This document shows, piece by piece, positions 1 to 8,930 of a DNA stretch of 21,790 bases. Position 1 is the first letter of the stretch. Each line of letters begins with the position of its first letter. Position numbers and translations under genes: made by a program. The notes under the pieces were generated by a model, which was not told where the DNA came from, made no database searches, and saw only the letters and a list, made by a program, of their open reading frames with translations. Source of the DNA: Methylophilaceae bacterium (lineage in GTDB: Bacteria; Pseudomonadota; Gammaproteobacteria; Burkholderiales; Methylophilaceae); NCBI GenBank assembly GCA_003533095.1, contig DOEL01000050.1:1-21790 (forward strand), written 5' to 3'.

Positions 1-6
1 CGTTGA

Positions 7-1053
<1,047 letters not shown>

Positions 1054-1062
1054 TTACCAAAT

Positions 1063-1091
1063 AAAAAAGCCCTATCAACTGACAGGGCTTT
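1063..1091 (-). terminator. Intrinsic terminator after rplU-rpmA
   Basis: Read on the minus strand, AAAGCCCTgTC pairs with GAtAGGGCTTT around an AGTT loop, with one mismatch in the stem. Six T residues follow directly. Hairpin arms span 1066-1091 and the T tract is at 1063-1068. It lies 19 nt past the rpmA stop codon and before the obgE start, so it would end or reduce rplU-rpmA transcription ahead of obgE. Confidence 0.85.
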
Positions 1092-1109
1092 GAAGAATCT
1101 TAGAGTTGC

Positions 1110-1367
1110 TTAAACTGGAACAATATTAACGGTTTTACGTTTTAATGCGCCTTTGATGGTAAAAGTTACCTTACCGTCAGCCTTAGCAAAAAGAGTATGA
1201 TCCTTGCCCATACCTACATTCACACCCGGGTGCATCTTGGTGCCGCGTTGGCGAACAATAATGCTACCAGCTGAAACCACTTGCTCACCGAAAGCCTTTA
1301 CGCCTAAACGTTTGGCTTGGGAGTCACGACCGTTTCTTGAACTTCCGCCTGCTTTTTTATGTGCCAT
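1110..1367 (-). CDS. rpmA: 50S ribosomal protein L27
   Basis: This 85-residue protein is bacterial ribosomal protein L27, whose N-terminus reaches towards the peptidyl transferase centre. The [16 protein letters not shown] start and the [11 protein letters not shown] and [16 protein letters not shown] segments are family hallmarks. Length is normal. The ATG start is supported by an AAGGA ribosome binding site in the 13-nt gap after rplU. There is no N-terminal extension of the kind removed by Prp protease in Firmicutes. It is co-transcribed with rplU and followed by an intrinsic terminator. Confidence 0.98.
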   Translation of the reverse strand: MAHKKAGGSSRNGRDSQAKRLGVKAFGEQVVSAGSIIVRQRGTKMHPGVNVGMGKDHTLFAKADGKVTFTIKGALKRKTVNIVPV

Positions 1368-1380
1368 GATTAATCCTTAA

Positions 1381-1695
1381 TTATTTAGCTGATATTTTAT
1401 CGATTTGAATTTCAGTAAAACTTTGTCTGTGGCCTTGAGATTTGCGGTAGTGTTTTCTACGACGCATTTTAAAAATTCGCACTTTATCATGGCGTCCGTG
1501 GCTTACAACGGTTGCTGTAACGCTAGCACCTCTTACTATAGGGGACCCAATAGTGACATTATCACCGTCAACGACTGTCAAAATTTGATCTAGAACGACA
1601 TTCGCACCTACATCGCCAGCTATTTTTTCAATCTTAAGCTTATCGCCTTGATTTACGCGATATTGCTTACCACCTGTTTTGATTACTGCGTACAT
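1381..1695 (-). CDS. rplU: 50S ribosomal protein L21
   Basis: This 104-residue protein is ribosomal protein L21, a 23S rRNA-binding component of the large subunit. It opens with [14 protein letters not shown] and ends with the basic [16 protein letters not shown] segment, both diagnostic. Length matches the family. The ATG start is preceded by a GAGG ribosome binding site. It is the first gene of the minus-strand rplU-rpmA(-obgE) unit and sits downstream of a near-consensus sigma-70 promoter at 1736-1764. Confidence 0.98.
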   Translation of the reverse strand: MYAVIKTGGKQYRVNQGDKLKIEKIAGDVGANVVLDQILTVVDGDNVTIGSPIVRGASVTATVVSHGRHDKVRIFKMRRRKHYRKSQGHRQSFTEIQIDKISAK

Positions 1696-1735
1696 GATAA
1701 AACCTCAAACTTTAACAACTTTAAAAGAATCGCGA

Positions 1736-1764
1736 ATTATACTTAAATTAGGCCTGTTAAGCAA
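1736..1764 (-). promoter_or_regulatory. Sigma-70 promoter for rplU-rpmA
   Basis: On the minus strand a -35 element TTGCTT (1759-1764) is separated by exactly 17 bp from a perfect -10 TATAAT (1736-1741). The bases after the -10 are TCGCG, a GC-rich discriminator. Such discriminators are known from stringently controlled stable-RNA and ribosomal protein promoters, so growth-rate control is a reasonable inference. The promoter gives a leader of about 35 nt before the rplU ATG. Confidence 0.8.
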
Positions 1765-1860
1765 ACTCTTCAAGGCTAAAGATGAAGGTATTTTGTCTAT
1801 AAAGCCGATATAGGGGGCTATGTTAAAATAAATCTTTAACAACCCTTAAGCCTTGTTTTT

Positions 1861-2829
1861 GTGACCCTTAGCACCATTTTATCCCCAATTAAAAGCGATT
1901 TACTGGCCGTAAATGAGGTTATTCGCGCTTCGCTTCACTCTGAAGTGCCTCTTGTAAACCAAGTTGCAGGCCACATTATCCAGGGGGGTGGCAAACGCTT
2001 AAGGCCTAGCACCCTTCTCTTAGTAGGCGGTCTGTTTGGGCCTATTCAAAAAGAACATCATGAATTAGCCGCTGTCATTGAATTTATTCATACCGCAACT
2101 CTTCTTCACGATGATGTAGTCGATCAATCCACAAAACGAAGAAACCACAAAACAGCAAATACCATTTTTGGTAATGCTGCAAGTGTTCTAGTGGGCGATT
2201 TTATCTACTCCAGAGCATTTCAAATGATGGTAAAAATAAATCATATGAAAGTTATGGAGGTTTTAGCAAATACCACAAACACAATTGCAGAAGGAGAAGT
2301 CTTACAGCTTTTAAATATTCATAATGCTTCTATTGAAGACAGTGATTATTTAAAAGTTGTTTACTACAAAACTGCCAAATTATTTGAATCTGCTGCAGAA
2401 CTCGGTGCCATTATTGGTGGGGCTTCAGATAATGATATTAAAGTTCTTGCTCAGTTTGGAAAGCATATGGGTATTGCTTTCCAATTGATTGATGATGTTC
2501 TTGATCTATCAGGCAATCCTGAAGAAATAGGAAAAAATCTAGGCGATGATTTAGCTGAAGGCAAACCTACGCTCCCTCTCTTATACGCCTTGAAAAAAGG
2601 GAGTGATCAACAAAAAAACATTATTAGAGCGGCAATTGAAAATGGTGGTTTAACAGAATTAGAAAGTGTTTTAAACGCTGTTAAAGATACCAAAGCATTA
2701 GAATATGTGAGACAACTTGCAAAAGAAGAGATAGAAAAAGGCAATAAACTAATTCAACACATCACATCTTCAGTGTATAAAGATGCTCTGTTAGCACTCA
2801 CCCAATTTGTCATATCAAGAGATTACTAA
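1861..2829 (+). CDS. ispB: Polyprenyl (octaprenyl-type) diphosphate synthase
   Basis: This 322-residue trans-prenyltransferase makes the long isoprenoid side chain of ubiquinone by adding isopentenyl diphosphate to an allylic primer. The GGGKRLRP motif is at 42-49, the first aspartate-rich motif DDVVD at 84-88 and the second DDVLD at 211-215, followed by a GDDLAEGKPTLPL-type segment. Length matches IspB. The exact chain length of the product cannot be read from the sequence. The predicted start is GTG with no strong ribosome binding site. It is divergent from rplU, the usual proteobacterial arrangement. Its stop codon overlaps the stop of the convergent unknown gene by 4 nt. Confidence 0.93.
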   Translation: MTLSTILSPIKSDLLAVNEVIRASLHSEVPLVNQVAGHIIQGGGKRLRPSTLLLVGGLFGPIQKEHHELAAVIEFIHTATLLHDDVVDQSTKRRNHKTANTIFGNAASVLVGDFIYSRAFQMMVKINHMKVMEVLANTTNTIAEGEVLQLLNIHNASIEDSDYLKVVYYKTAKLFESAAELGAIIGGASDNDIKVLAQFGKHMGIAFQLIDDVLDLSGNPEEIGKNLGDDLAEGKPTLPLLYALKKGSDQQKNIIRAAIENGGLTELESVLNAVKDTKALEYVRQLAKEEIEKGNKLIQHITSSVYKDALLALTQFVISRDY

Positions 2830-3176
2830 TTTAATACAATAGGGTCACCATTATCAGCACGATAATAAGTTAGATGCGCACACTTATTTGTGCCTGAGGT
2901 AATAGAACCATCAAAAATTGATTTACCGTCAAGATCGACTTGGGCATAGCCATTGTTAAACAAAGTCACTTCCGCTTCTTTTTTGCCTTGTCGCAACAAA
3001 AAACTAACCGAGTGGTCATATTCGGATTCAGAATACACTTGCCAATTGTTCCCGCCGGCAAGCTGTGAGAGCCAATTGGGCAAATCAACTTCTACTCTAC
3101 AAATTACTAAATCGCCCCAAGCAGACTGATCTTCTGCGGAAGTTAAGTTGTTTGATATTTTTTGTAATTCACTCAT
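2826..3176 (-). CDS. Unknown protein, 116 residues
   Basis: I do not recognise this protein. It is 116 residues long and lacks a signal peptide and membrane segments, so it is probably cytoplasmic. A short N-terminal helical stretch is followed by a likely beta-rich body with several tryptophans, tyrosines and glycines. There are two cysteines, one near residue 26 and one near residue 99. The ORF has an ATG start, codon use like its neighbours, and no overlapping gene on the other strand apart from a shared CTAA at the end of ispB. This makes it credible as a gene. It lies alone between ispB and coaE, where related bacteria commonly carry type IV pilus genes. Confidence 0.7.
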   Translation of the reverse strand: MSELQKISNNLTSAEDQSAWGDLVICRVEVDLPNWLSQLAGGNNWQVYSESEYDHSVSFLLRQGKKEAEVTLFNNGYAQVDLDGKSIFDGSITSGTNKCAHLTYYRADNGDPIVLN

Positions 3177-3222
3177 AAGTTATAGTTTAAATCATTCATG
3201 ATCTATTAATGGTGATTAATTC

Positions 3223-3228
3223 TATAAT
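3223..3228 (+). promoter_or_regulatory. Candidate -10 element for the coaE operon
   Basis: A perfect TATAAT lies 47 nt upstream of the coaE ATG, in the only gap before the coaE-zapD-yacG unit. No good -35 hexamer lies 16-18 bp upstream (TGATCT or GATCTA at best), so the call rests on the -10 alone. Confidence 0.4.
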
Positions 3229-3274
3229 TTCAAGTAAATTTATTGATAATTTTAAAAAAAGTTTAAGGTAATTA

Positions 3275-3877
3275 ATGTTTATCATCGGAATGACTGGCGG
3301 CATTGGATCAGGTAAAAGTGAAGCGTTAAAAATATTTGAATCTTTAAATATTAAAGTCATTGATCTCGATAAAATTTCAAAAGAAATTACAGATACAAAT
3401 CATCAGGCTGTAGAAGAAATCAAATTAGCTTTTGGGAATGTATTTGATAAAAACAATCAATTGGATCGAAAAAAATTAAGAGAAATTATTTTTTCAGATA
3501 AAAATCAAAAAATACATCTTGAGAAAATTCTTCATCCAAAGATTCTTCAAGAAGTAAAGAAAAAATTAAGTACTTTATCTAATGAGTCCTATGTGGTCAT
3601 AGATATTCCTCTATTATTTGAAACAAACCAATACACAAGTCTCATTTCAAGATCACTTGTCATTGATTGCGAAGTGAATGATCAGATTGAACGTGTCAAA
3701 AAAAGAGATGGTATCGATATATCAATTATTCAATCGATTATAAATCAGCAAATTGACCGTAAATTACGAATCGAAAAAGGTGATGATATTATCGTCAATG
3801 ATGGTTCAATAGAAAAGCTCACAGAATCTATTAAAGCATTGCATAAAAAATATTTAAATTTAGTTGCCGTTAAATAA
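3275..3877 (+). CDS. coaE: Dephospho-CoA kinase
   Basis: This 200-residue P-loop kinase phosphorylates the 3'-hydroxyl of the dephospho-CoA ribose, the last step of CoA synthesis. The Walker A motif GMTGGIGSGKS is at residues 5-15 and the substrate-side DLDKISKE segment follows at about 30-37. A later IDIPLLFE sequence is also typical of CoaE. Length fits the family (about 200 residues). An AAGG ribosome binding site precedes the ATG. It is the first gene of a plus-strand unit with zapD and yacG, a conserved beta/gammaproteobacterial order that usually also includes pilD upstream. The pil genes are absent here. Confidence 0.96.
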   Translation: MFIIGMTGGIGSGKSEALKIFESLNIKVIDLDKISKEITDTNHQAVEEIKLAFGNVFDKNNQLDRKKLREIIFSDKNQKIHLEKILHPKILQEVKKKLSTLSNESYVVIDIPLLFETNQYTSLISRSLVIDCEVNDQIERVKKRDGIDISIIQSIINQQIDRKLRIEKGDDIIVNDGSIEKLTESIKALHKKYLNLVAVK

Positions 3878-3898
3878 AATCAATTCGATAATGCCCAT

Positions 3899-4666
3899 AT
3901 GATCACATTTGAATTCCCACTTAATGAACGTATTCGAAGATTACTTCGTATTGAAGAAATCTACCAAAAATTTGAACACCAATTAAAAAATACGCATGAC
4001 TATTTTGAGTTTAGTTGTTTCAATACACTTTTTGAAATAGTGCAACTGGTATCTAGGTCCGATTTAAAAATTGATTTTCTTCAGGAGCTTGAGAGACAAG
4101 AAAAGAAGCAATCAGTCCTGCTGGATCATCAAGGGTTAAAAGAAGGCCAGCTTGATCCCAAAGAAATCATTTCTATGATACAAGTCGCACGTAAAAAATT
4201 AGAAAATATAGATGTAAAACCTGGCTTTAATTTCAACAATAACTTATTTTTAGAGGAAGTGAAGAAAAGAATCAGTTCCCCAGGCGGCTTATTAGATGTT
4301 GATTTCCCAAATTTTCGTAACTGGTCAATTCAAAAAACAAGAAAATCTAAACTAGAGGATTTTAAAACTTGGGCGCAACCTCTTATGGTATTTAAAGATG
4401 CAGCTTCCGTCATTCTCTTGATATTGAGATATCAATGCCAGGTAGAATCGATTAAAGCAAAAGAAGGTAAGCATCAACAAACCATCGACCCACTCAAAAC
4501 ATTTGATCTCATAAGGCTTGAGCTTGAAAACGCTTTAAATATATACCCTGAAATTAGTGCAAATAAGTATACGGTCAATGTTTTCTTTAACCAGCTCAAT
4601 AAAGAATTAAAAAAAGAGCCTGTTAAATCAAATCTTGAATTTAAATACAGTATTTGTTGGTTATGA
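3899..4666 (+). CDS. zapD: Cell division protein ZapD
   Basis: This 255-residue cytoplasmic protein belongs to the ZapD (YacF/DUF1342) family, which cross-links and bundles FtsZ filaments at the division ring. The N-terminus reads FEFPLNERIRRLLRIE, the signature of the family, followed by a largely helical first half and a beta-rich second half containing FPNFRNWSIQKTRKSK. Length is close to that of E. coli ZapD. It follows coaE by 21 nt. Its stop codon overlaps the yacG start as ATGA, indicating translational coupling. Confidence 0.93.
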   Translation: MITFEFPLNERIRRLLRIEEIYQKFEHQLKNTHDYFEFSCFNTLFEIVQLVSRSDLKIDFLQELERQEKKQSVLLDHQGLKEGQLDPKEIISMIQVARKKLENIDVKPGFNFNNNLFLEEVKKRISSPGGLLDVDFPNFRNWSIQKTRKSKLEDFKTWAQPLMVFKDAASVILLILRYQCQVESIKAKEGKHQQTIDPLKTFDLIRLELENALNIYPEISANKYTVNVFFNQLNKELKKEPVKSNLEFKYSICWL

Positions 4667-4851
4667 GCGTGAAAACTATTTTTGTGCATTGCCCTCAATG
4701 CAACCAGAGCATTGAGTATAGTTTATCTAATGTTTTTAGGCCATTCTGCTCTGAACGGTGCCGCATGATTGATTTGGGTCAATGGGCTAATGAAGGCTAT
4801 AAAATTCCAGTTGAAATTAACCTTGAGGATTTAAATGAAGACCCCATCTAA
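4663..4851 (+). CDS. yacG: DNA gyrase inhibitor YacG (zinc-binding)
   Basis: This small zinc-finger protein is homologous to YacG, which binds GyrB and inhibits gyrase. It has the family pattern C-X2-C-X15-C-X3-C (CPQC, then CSERC) followed by a MIDLGQWANEGYKIP segment typical of YacG. I place the start at the ATG at 4663 (62 residues), which overlaps the zapD stop as ATGA. A longer reading from TTG at 4654 adds three residues and is less likely. Its last 17 nt overlap the start of the copper chaperone gene. Confidence 0.92.
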   Translation: MSVKTIFVHCPQCNQSIEYSLSNVFRPFCSERCRMIDLGQWANEGYKIPVEINLEDLNEDPI

Positions 4852-5278
4852 GAAACTTTTAAAAATTTTTCTTTTAGTTATTGCGCTTCTCATTTCAACA
4901 GAAATTTTTGCAGTACCAGATATTAAAATTGAAAATGCTTGGATTGCCTCTACAGAAGAAGGTGATGATATGAGTGTTGCTTATATGTCACTTTTCAGTA
5001 GTGAAGATTTAATATTAACCTCAATCACTTCTCCGACCATCAAAACAATTGAGATGCATAATACTATTCTTGATAAAGGTGTTATGAAAATGCGTATGGC
5101 TCATGAAATTAAAATTGATCACGATAAAATGTTTGAATTTAAATCCGGTGGCAGTCACTTGATGCTTATGGATTTTAAAGGTCCGCTCAAAGCCCATCAA
5201 AAAGTTAAAATGACGTTACATTTTAAAGATATAAAAAATCAATCCTTTGATAAATCAATTAATGTTACTGTTAAATAA
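4835..5278 (+). CDS. Periplasmic PCu(A)C-type copper chaperone
   Basis: This 147-residue exported protein belongs to the PCu(A)C (DUF461) family, which binds Cu(I) in the periplasm and delivers it to the CuA site of cytochrome oxidases. A signal peptide spans about residues 1-26 (cleavage after IFA). The mature part has the exact copper-binding pattern H75-X10-M86-X21-H108-X-M110. Length is normal. The ATG start has a GAGG site upstream and lies inside the end of yacG, so it is likely translated from the coaE-zapD-yacG transcript. No Sco or cytochrome oxidase gene is nearby, so the recipient is not shown by context. Confidence 0.9.
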   Translation: MKTPSKKLLKIFLLVIALLISTEIFAVPDIKIENAWIASTEEGDDMSVAYMSLFSSEDLILTSITSPTIKTIEMHNTILDKGVMKMRMAHEIKIDHDKMFEFKSGGSHLMLMDFKGPLKAHQKVKMTLHFKDIKNQSFDKSINVTVK

Positions 5279-5280
5279 CA

Positions 5281-6213
5281 TTATTCCCAAATGGCTCTTT
5301 GCATTGCGATGCCATGCCCCCCATAGCGCCAAGATGTTTGAAGATTTTCATGGCTCAATCCTCCTAGAGCGTAAATTGGCATATCTAATTTATTTGCACA
5401 TTCACTAAAAAATTCCCAACCTATCGGTTGAGTATGTATGTGTGATTTAGTTTTTTGAATAGGGGAAAGAACAGCAAATGACATTTCTAGATTTTGTGCA
5501 ATCATAAGCTCTTTTAAATTATGACAAGAGGCACCGCATATTGAAAAATCTGGTCGATATTTTAATTGAATCAAACTATGTGAGGGATAATGAACACCGT
5601 CAGCTCCGATATCGCGTGCGAGCTTTTCATTATCATTAATTAGAACTTTTGCTTGATAAGGCTTTGCTAAATCTAAAATTTTTTGAGCTATTTTTTTTAC
5701 ATCTTGATAAGGTAAATTTTTTTCTCTCACCTGTATCATTTTTAAACCTTCTTCAAGTTTAATTTTCAATCGCTCAAAAAATAATATTTCACCCATCTCT
5801 GCAATATTTGTAATAGCGAAAACTGGAGGCAGTAAGATAGATTTCAGCACAAATAAATTGGTAGGAAGTATTGGTGTGACTGACAAATAGGATGGATTTT
5901 GCCAATCCAATAATTGATTTTCACATGGTGTGATTTCGCCGGTCCAATCAGTAACTTTGAAAAAGTAAATGTAAACTTTTTTATCTGGATAAATATAGCT
6001 TCGTTCAAACCATAATGTCGCATCATTTGCAGAAATATTAATTTCTTCTTGAAGTTCTCTTTGAAGCGCTTCAAAAGGCGATTCATTTTCTTCAATCTTT
6101 CCACCTGGAAACTCCCACCACCCACTCCATCCTCTTCCTGGTGGTCTCTGAGCCATCAAAAGAAATCCATCCTGTCTTTGGATAACAGCTGCTGCTGCGT
6201 GAACAATATTCAC
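5281..6213 (-). CDS. Nudix hydrolase fused to ThiE/TenI-like domain
   Basis: This 310-residue protein has two domains. Residues 1-130 are a MutT-like Nudix hydrolase. The Nudix box runs from G38 through E44 to R52-E53-L-Q-E56-E57, but position 59 is Asn where the consensus has Gly. Residues about 132-310 resemble thiamine phosphate synthase/TenI: QVREKN at 161-166, INDN at 192-195, GADGVHY at 203-209, GASCHN at 227-232 and ALGGL at 282-286. The ThiE segment expected to contribute a phosphate-binding lysine is SPIQKTKSH, so true ThiE activity is uncertain. Fusions of this kind are common in betaproteobacteria. The family may hydrolyse oxidised nucleotides (MutT-like), with the second domain's role unknown. 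The start is GTG, 3 nt after argJ. Confidence 0.9.
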   Translation of the reverse strand: MNIVHAAAAVIQRQDGFLLMAQRPPGRGWSGWWEFPGGKIEENESPFEALQRELQEEINISANDATLWFERSYIYPDKKVYIYFFKVTDWTGEITPCENQLLDWQNPSYLSVTPILPTNLFVLKSILLPPVFAITNIAEMGEILFFERLKIKLEEGLKMIQVREKNLPYQDVKKIAQKILDLAKPYQAKVLINDNEKLARDIGADGVHYPSHSLIQLKYRPDFSICGASCHNLKELMIAQNLEMSFAVLSPIQKTKSHIHTQPIGWEFFSECANKLDMPIYALGGLSHENLQTSWRYGGHGIAMQRAIWE

Positions 6214-6216
6214 AAT

Positions 6217-7443
6217 TTAAGTGCGATAGTCAGCATTGATTTTTACATAGTCATATGAAAAATCACATGTCCATATCGTTGCCTTTGCATGGCCTCGATT
6301 AAGAAGTATTCGCATACTAATTTCAGGATGCTTCATAACTTCCTGACCTTGTGCCTCAGTATAAGAAGATGCACGACCACCTTTTTCTGCTACTAGGACA
6401 TCTCCTAAAAATAATTGTACTTTTGTAATATCAAGCGAATCGATACCCGCATAACCAATGGCGGCGAGTATTCTTCCAAGATTGGGGTCGGAAGCAAAAA
6501 AAGCTGTCTTAATTAAAGGCGAATGCGCTATCGCAAAAGCTACTTTTCTGCATTCAGTATCATCACGGCCAGATTCAACTTGAATGGTAATAAATTTCGT
6601 GGCACCTTCGCCATCTCGAACGATAGCCTGAGCTAATTCAATAGCAACATCACGAATAGCATCTTTAAGAGCCTCATATCTTTTATCTTCCTGATTAATT
6701 TCAATATGTTCCGCTTTCCCTGTAGCAATCAGAATAAATGAATCATTAGTAGATGTATCTCCATCAACAGTAATACAATTAAATGATTCCCTTGTCACTT
6801 CTTTTAGAAGTTTGTCGAGTAAGATTTGATTAATAGAAGCGTCAGTGGCAATAAATGAGAGCATAGTGGCCATATTTGGGTGAATCATGCCAGAGCCTTT
6901 ACTTACGCCCGAAATAACAACCTCTTTATCTTGAATCTTTATTTTTCTCGACGCAGCCTTTGGTGCGATATCTGTAGTCATAATCGCTTCTGCTGCATCT
7001 ATCCAATGAGATGGGTCTAAATTTTTTATTGTGTCAGGTAATCCATTTTTGATTTTATCAATAGGTAGACTTTCTAAAATAACACCCGTAGAAAATGGTA
7101 AAACTTGTTCTGGTTTAATCGACAGAAGTTCGCTGACAGCCTCACATGTTTCTTTAGCCTTTAATATGCCGTCTTCACCCGTTCCGGCATTAGCGCAGCC
7201 TGTATTCACAATGAGCGCACGAATGCCAGATGTATTTTTTAAATGTTCTTTACAGAGAATTACGGGTGCTGCACAAAATGCATTTTGCGTAAACACGCCA
7301 GAAACTTTTGAACCTTCGGCAATAGTCACTAACAGCAAATCCTTGCGATTAGGTTTTTTAATATGCGCCTTAGCAATACCAAGTGAAATGCCTTTAATTG
7401 GAAAAATAGAATCGATGGTAAGTGCTTTAAGATTAACTGGCAT
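6217..7443 (-). CDS. argJ: Bifunctional ornithine acetyltransferase / N-acetylglutamate synthase
   Basis: This 408-residue enzyme transfers acetyl from N-acetylornithine to glutamate in the cyclic arginine pathway. The self-cleavage and nucleophile site is clear: [11 protein letters not shown] with Thr193 as the expected catalytic residue and cleavage between Ala192 and Thr193. NTGCANA at 80-86 and FSTGVI at 117-122 (oxyanion region) are also conserved, and the C-terminus ends in Thr as is usual. Whether it also uses acetyl-CoA (bifunctional) cannot be read from the sequence. The ATG start lies 3 nt after the cysS stop with a GGAG site inside the end of cysS, so the two genes are co-transcribed. 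Confidence 0.97.
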   Translation of the reverse strand: MPVNLKALTIDSIFPIKGISLGIAKAHIKKPNRKDLLLVTIAEGSKVSGVFTQNAFCAAPVILCKEHLKNTSGIRALIVNTGCANAGTGEDGILKAKETCEAVSELLSIKPEQVLPFSTGVILESLPIDKIKNGLPDTIKNLDPSHWIDAAEAIMTTDIAPKAASRKIKIQDKEVVISGVSKGSGMIHPNMATMLSFIATDASINQILLDKLLKEVTRESFNCITVDGDTSTNDSFILIATGKAEHIEINQEDKRYEALKDAIRDVAIELAQAIVRDGEGATKFITIQVESGRDDTECRKVAFAIAHSPLIKTAFFASDPNLGRILAAIGYAGIDSLDITKVQLFLGDVLVAEKGGRASSYTEAQGQEVMKHPEISMRILLNRGHAKATIWTCDFSYDYVKINADYRT

Positions 7444-7446
7444 GGC

Positions 7447-8805
7447 TTATTCTTTTCTCCAAATAGTCCCCTGGGGTGTATCTTCTAACACAACACCATT
7501 TTCAAGTAATAAAGATCTAATACGATCTGCTTCTTTAAAATCTTTATTGGCTTTTGCTTCATGTCTTTGAGAAATTAAAGCATCAATATCAAGAGAGGTT
7601 TTTGTATCACCTTTTAGAAAAATTTCTGGATCTCTTTCTAGAAGACCAACTGTCTTTCCAAGACTTTTAAGTAAATTAGCAAGTGGCAAAGATTTATTTT
7701 TATTAATTTCGTTCGCCAATTCAAATAAAACGGAAATGGCTTCCGGGGTATTAAAATCATCATCCATAGCCTCTTTAAATTTATTTGCTAGAGGATGACT
7801 CCAGTCTACTTCAGCATGATCAGTTGTTATTCCTCTTAAACTTACATAGAGTCTTTGCAGTGCTAATTTTGCATCATCAAGATGAGCATCTGAATAATTT
7901 AAAGGACTTCGATAATGCGCTCTTAGAATAAAAAATCTAACCACTTCTGGATCAAATTTCTCAAGCACTGTCCTTATCGTGAAAAAATTTCCTAAAGACT
8001 TAGACATTTTCTCATCGTCAACTCGAACAAAACCGTTGTGCATCCAATAATTAGCCATCTTACAATCATGTGCAGCTTCAGATTGAGCTATTTCATTTTC
8101 ATGATGAGGAAATTGAAGATCTTGTCCGCCCCCGTGGATATCAAAATGATGGCCAAGATAATGTGAGCTCATAGCTGAACATTCAATATGCCAACCTGGT
8201 CTTCCTTTGCCCCAAGGCGAATCCCAGCTCGGTTCATTAGGTTTTGCAGACTTCCATAGAACAAAGTCCAATTCATCATACTTATTTTGGTCGATGTCGA
8301 CTCTCTCACCTGCGCGTAAATCTTCGATTGACTTACCTGATAATTTTCCATATTCATGGAAAGATCTTACTGAGTAAAAAATATCTCCGTTTTTAGCAAC
8401 GTAAGCATATTGCTTTTCAATTAATGTTTGGATCATAGAAATCATGTCTTCAATATGTTCGGTTGCTTTTGGCTCTCTCGATGGGCTTATAACACCAAGG
8501 GCTTTAGCATCAGCATGCATCTCATTTATATATCTTTGAGTTAGACTTTGTATAGATTCATTGTTTTGAATTGATCGATTAATAATCTTGTCATCTATAT
8601 CAGTAATATTTCTGATGTAATTGACGCTGTATCCTGAAATATCAAACCAACGTCGCACTATGTCAAAAATAACCATCACACGAGCATGACCAATATGACA
8701 TAAGTCATAGACTGTCATGCCGCAGACGTACATATACACTTGCCCTTTTTGAATAGGCTTAAAAATCTCTTTATTTTTTGAAAGGGTATTGTAGATTTTA
8801 ATCAT
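7447..8805 (-). CDS. cysS: Cysteinyl-tRNA synthetase
   Basis: This 452-residue class I aminoacyl-tRNA synthetase charges tRNA-Cys. The HIGH motif is at 37-40 and KMSKS at 266-270. The zinc ligands that recognise cysteine thiolate are all present as Cys28, Cys209, His234 and Glu238, the same numbers as in the E. coli enzyme. Length is slightly below the E. coli protein, with a normal C-terminal tRNA-binding region. It is the first gene of the minus-strand cysS-argJ-Nudix unit. The shared 125-bp gap with the divergent TPR gene must hold its promoter, but I see no convincing one. Confidence 0.98.
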   Translation of the reverse strand: MIKIYNTLSKNKEIFKPIQKGQVYMYVCGMTVYDLCHIGHARVMVIFDIVRRWFDISGYSVNYIRNITDIDDKIINRSIQNNESIQSLTQRYINEMHADAKALGVISPSREPKATEHIEDMISMIQTLIEKQYAYVAKNGDIFYSVRSFHEYGKLSGKSIEDLRAGERVDIDQNKYDELDFVLWKSAKPNEPSWDSPWGKGRPGWHIECSAMSSHYLGHHFDIHGGGQDLQFPHHENEIAQSEAAHDCKMANYWMHNGFVRVDDEKMSKSLGNFFTIRTVLEKFDPEVVRFFILRAHYRSPLNYSDAHLDDAKLALQRLYVSLRGITTDHAEVDWSHPLANKFKEAMDDDFNTPEAISVLFELANEINKNKSLPLANLLKSLGKTVGLLERDPEIFLKGDTKTSLDIDALISQRHEAKANKDFKEADRIRSLLLENGVVLEDTPQGTIWRKE

Positions 8806-8894
8806 TACAAATAAGCCTGTAAGGCTAAAGAAAACAAGGAGATAGTGAAGAGCTTATTCATAAATAACATATAGATGATAAAGGTGCTATTTGG

Positions 8895-8900
8895 TAGAAT
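8895..8900 (+). promoter_or_regulatory. Weak candidate -10 for the envelope operon
   Basis: TAGAAT (five of six consensus bases) lies 30 nt before the TPR gene ATG. The best -35 at 17-bp spacing is TAGATG (8872-8877), a poor match. It is offered only as the best candidate in the 125-bp cysS/TPR divergent gap. Confidence 0.25.
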
Positions 8901-8930
8901 TATGCTAAATTTATTAGGGTAAATCATACC

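Noticed and set aside
1793..1829. Possible ispB promoter with TTGTCT and TATGTT or TAAAAT
   Set aside because: Spacing is 20 or 25 bp rather than 16-18, so I did not annotate it.
4474..4698. Minus-strand open frame inside zapD/yacG
   Set aside because: Shadow of two well-supported genes on the plus strand; no domain or initiation signal.
5844..6125. Minus-strand frame inside the Nudix fusion, considered as a sign of frameshift
   Set aside because: The main frame is continuous through both domains with conserved motifs on both sides, so the overlapping frame is a shadow.
7031..7570. 179-codon plus-strand open frame opposite argJ/cysS
   Set aside because: It lies antisense to strongly conserved argJ and cysS coding sequence and its translation resembles no protein I know.
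8814..8826. Short hairpin AGCCT-GTA-AGGCT just before the cysS start
   Set aside because: Only 5 bp with a 3-nt loop and no T tract on either strand; too weak to call a terminator or leader element. There is also no room or conserved sequence for a T-box, which would be unusual in proteobacteria.
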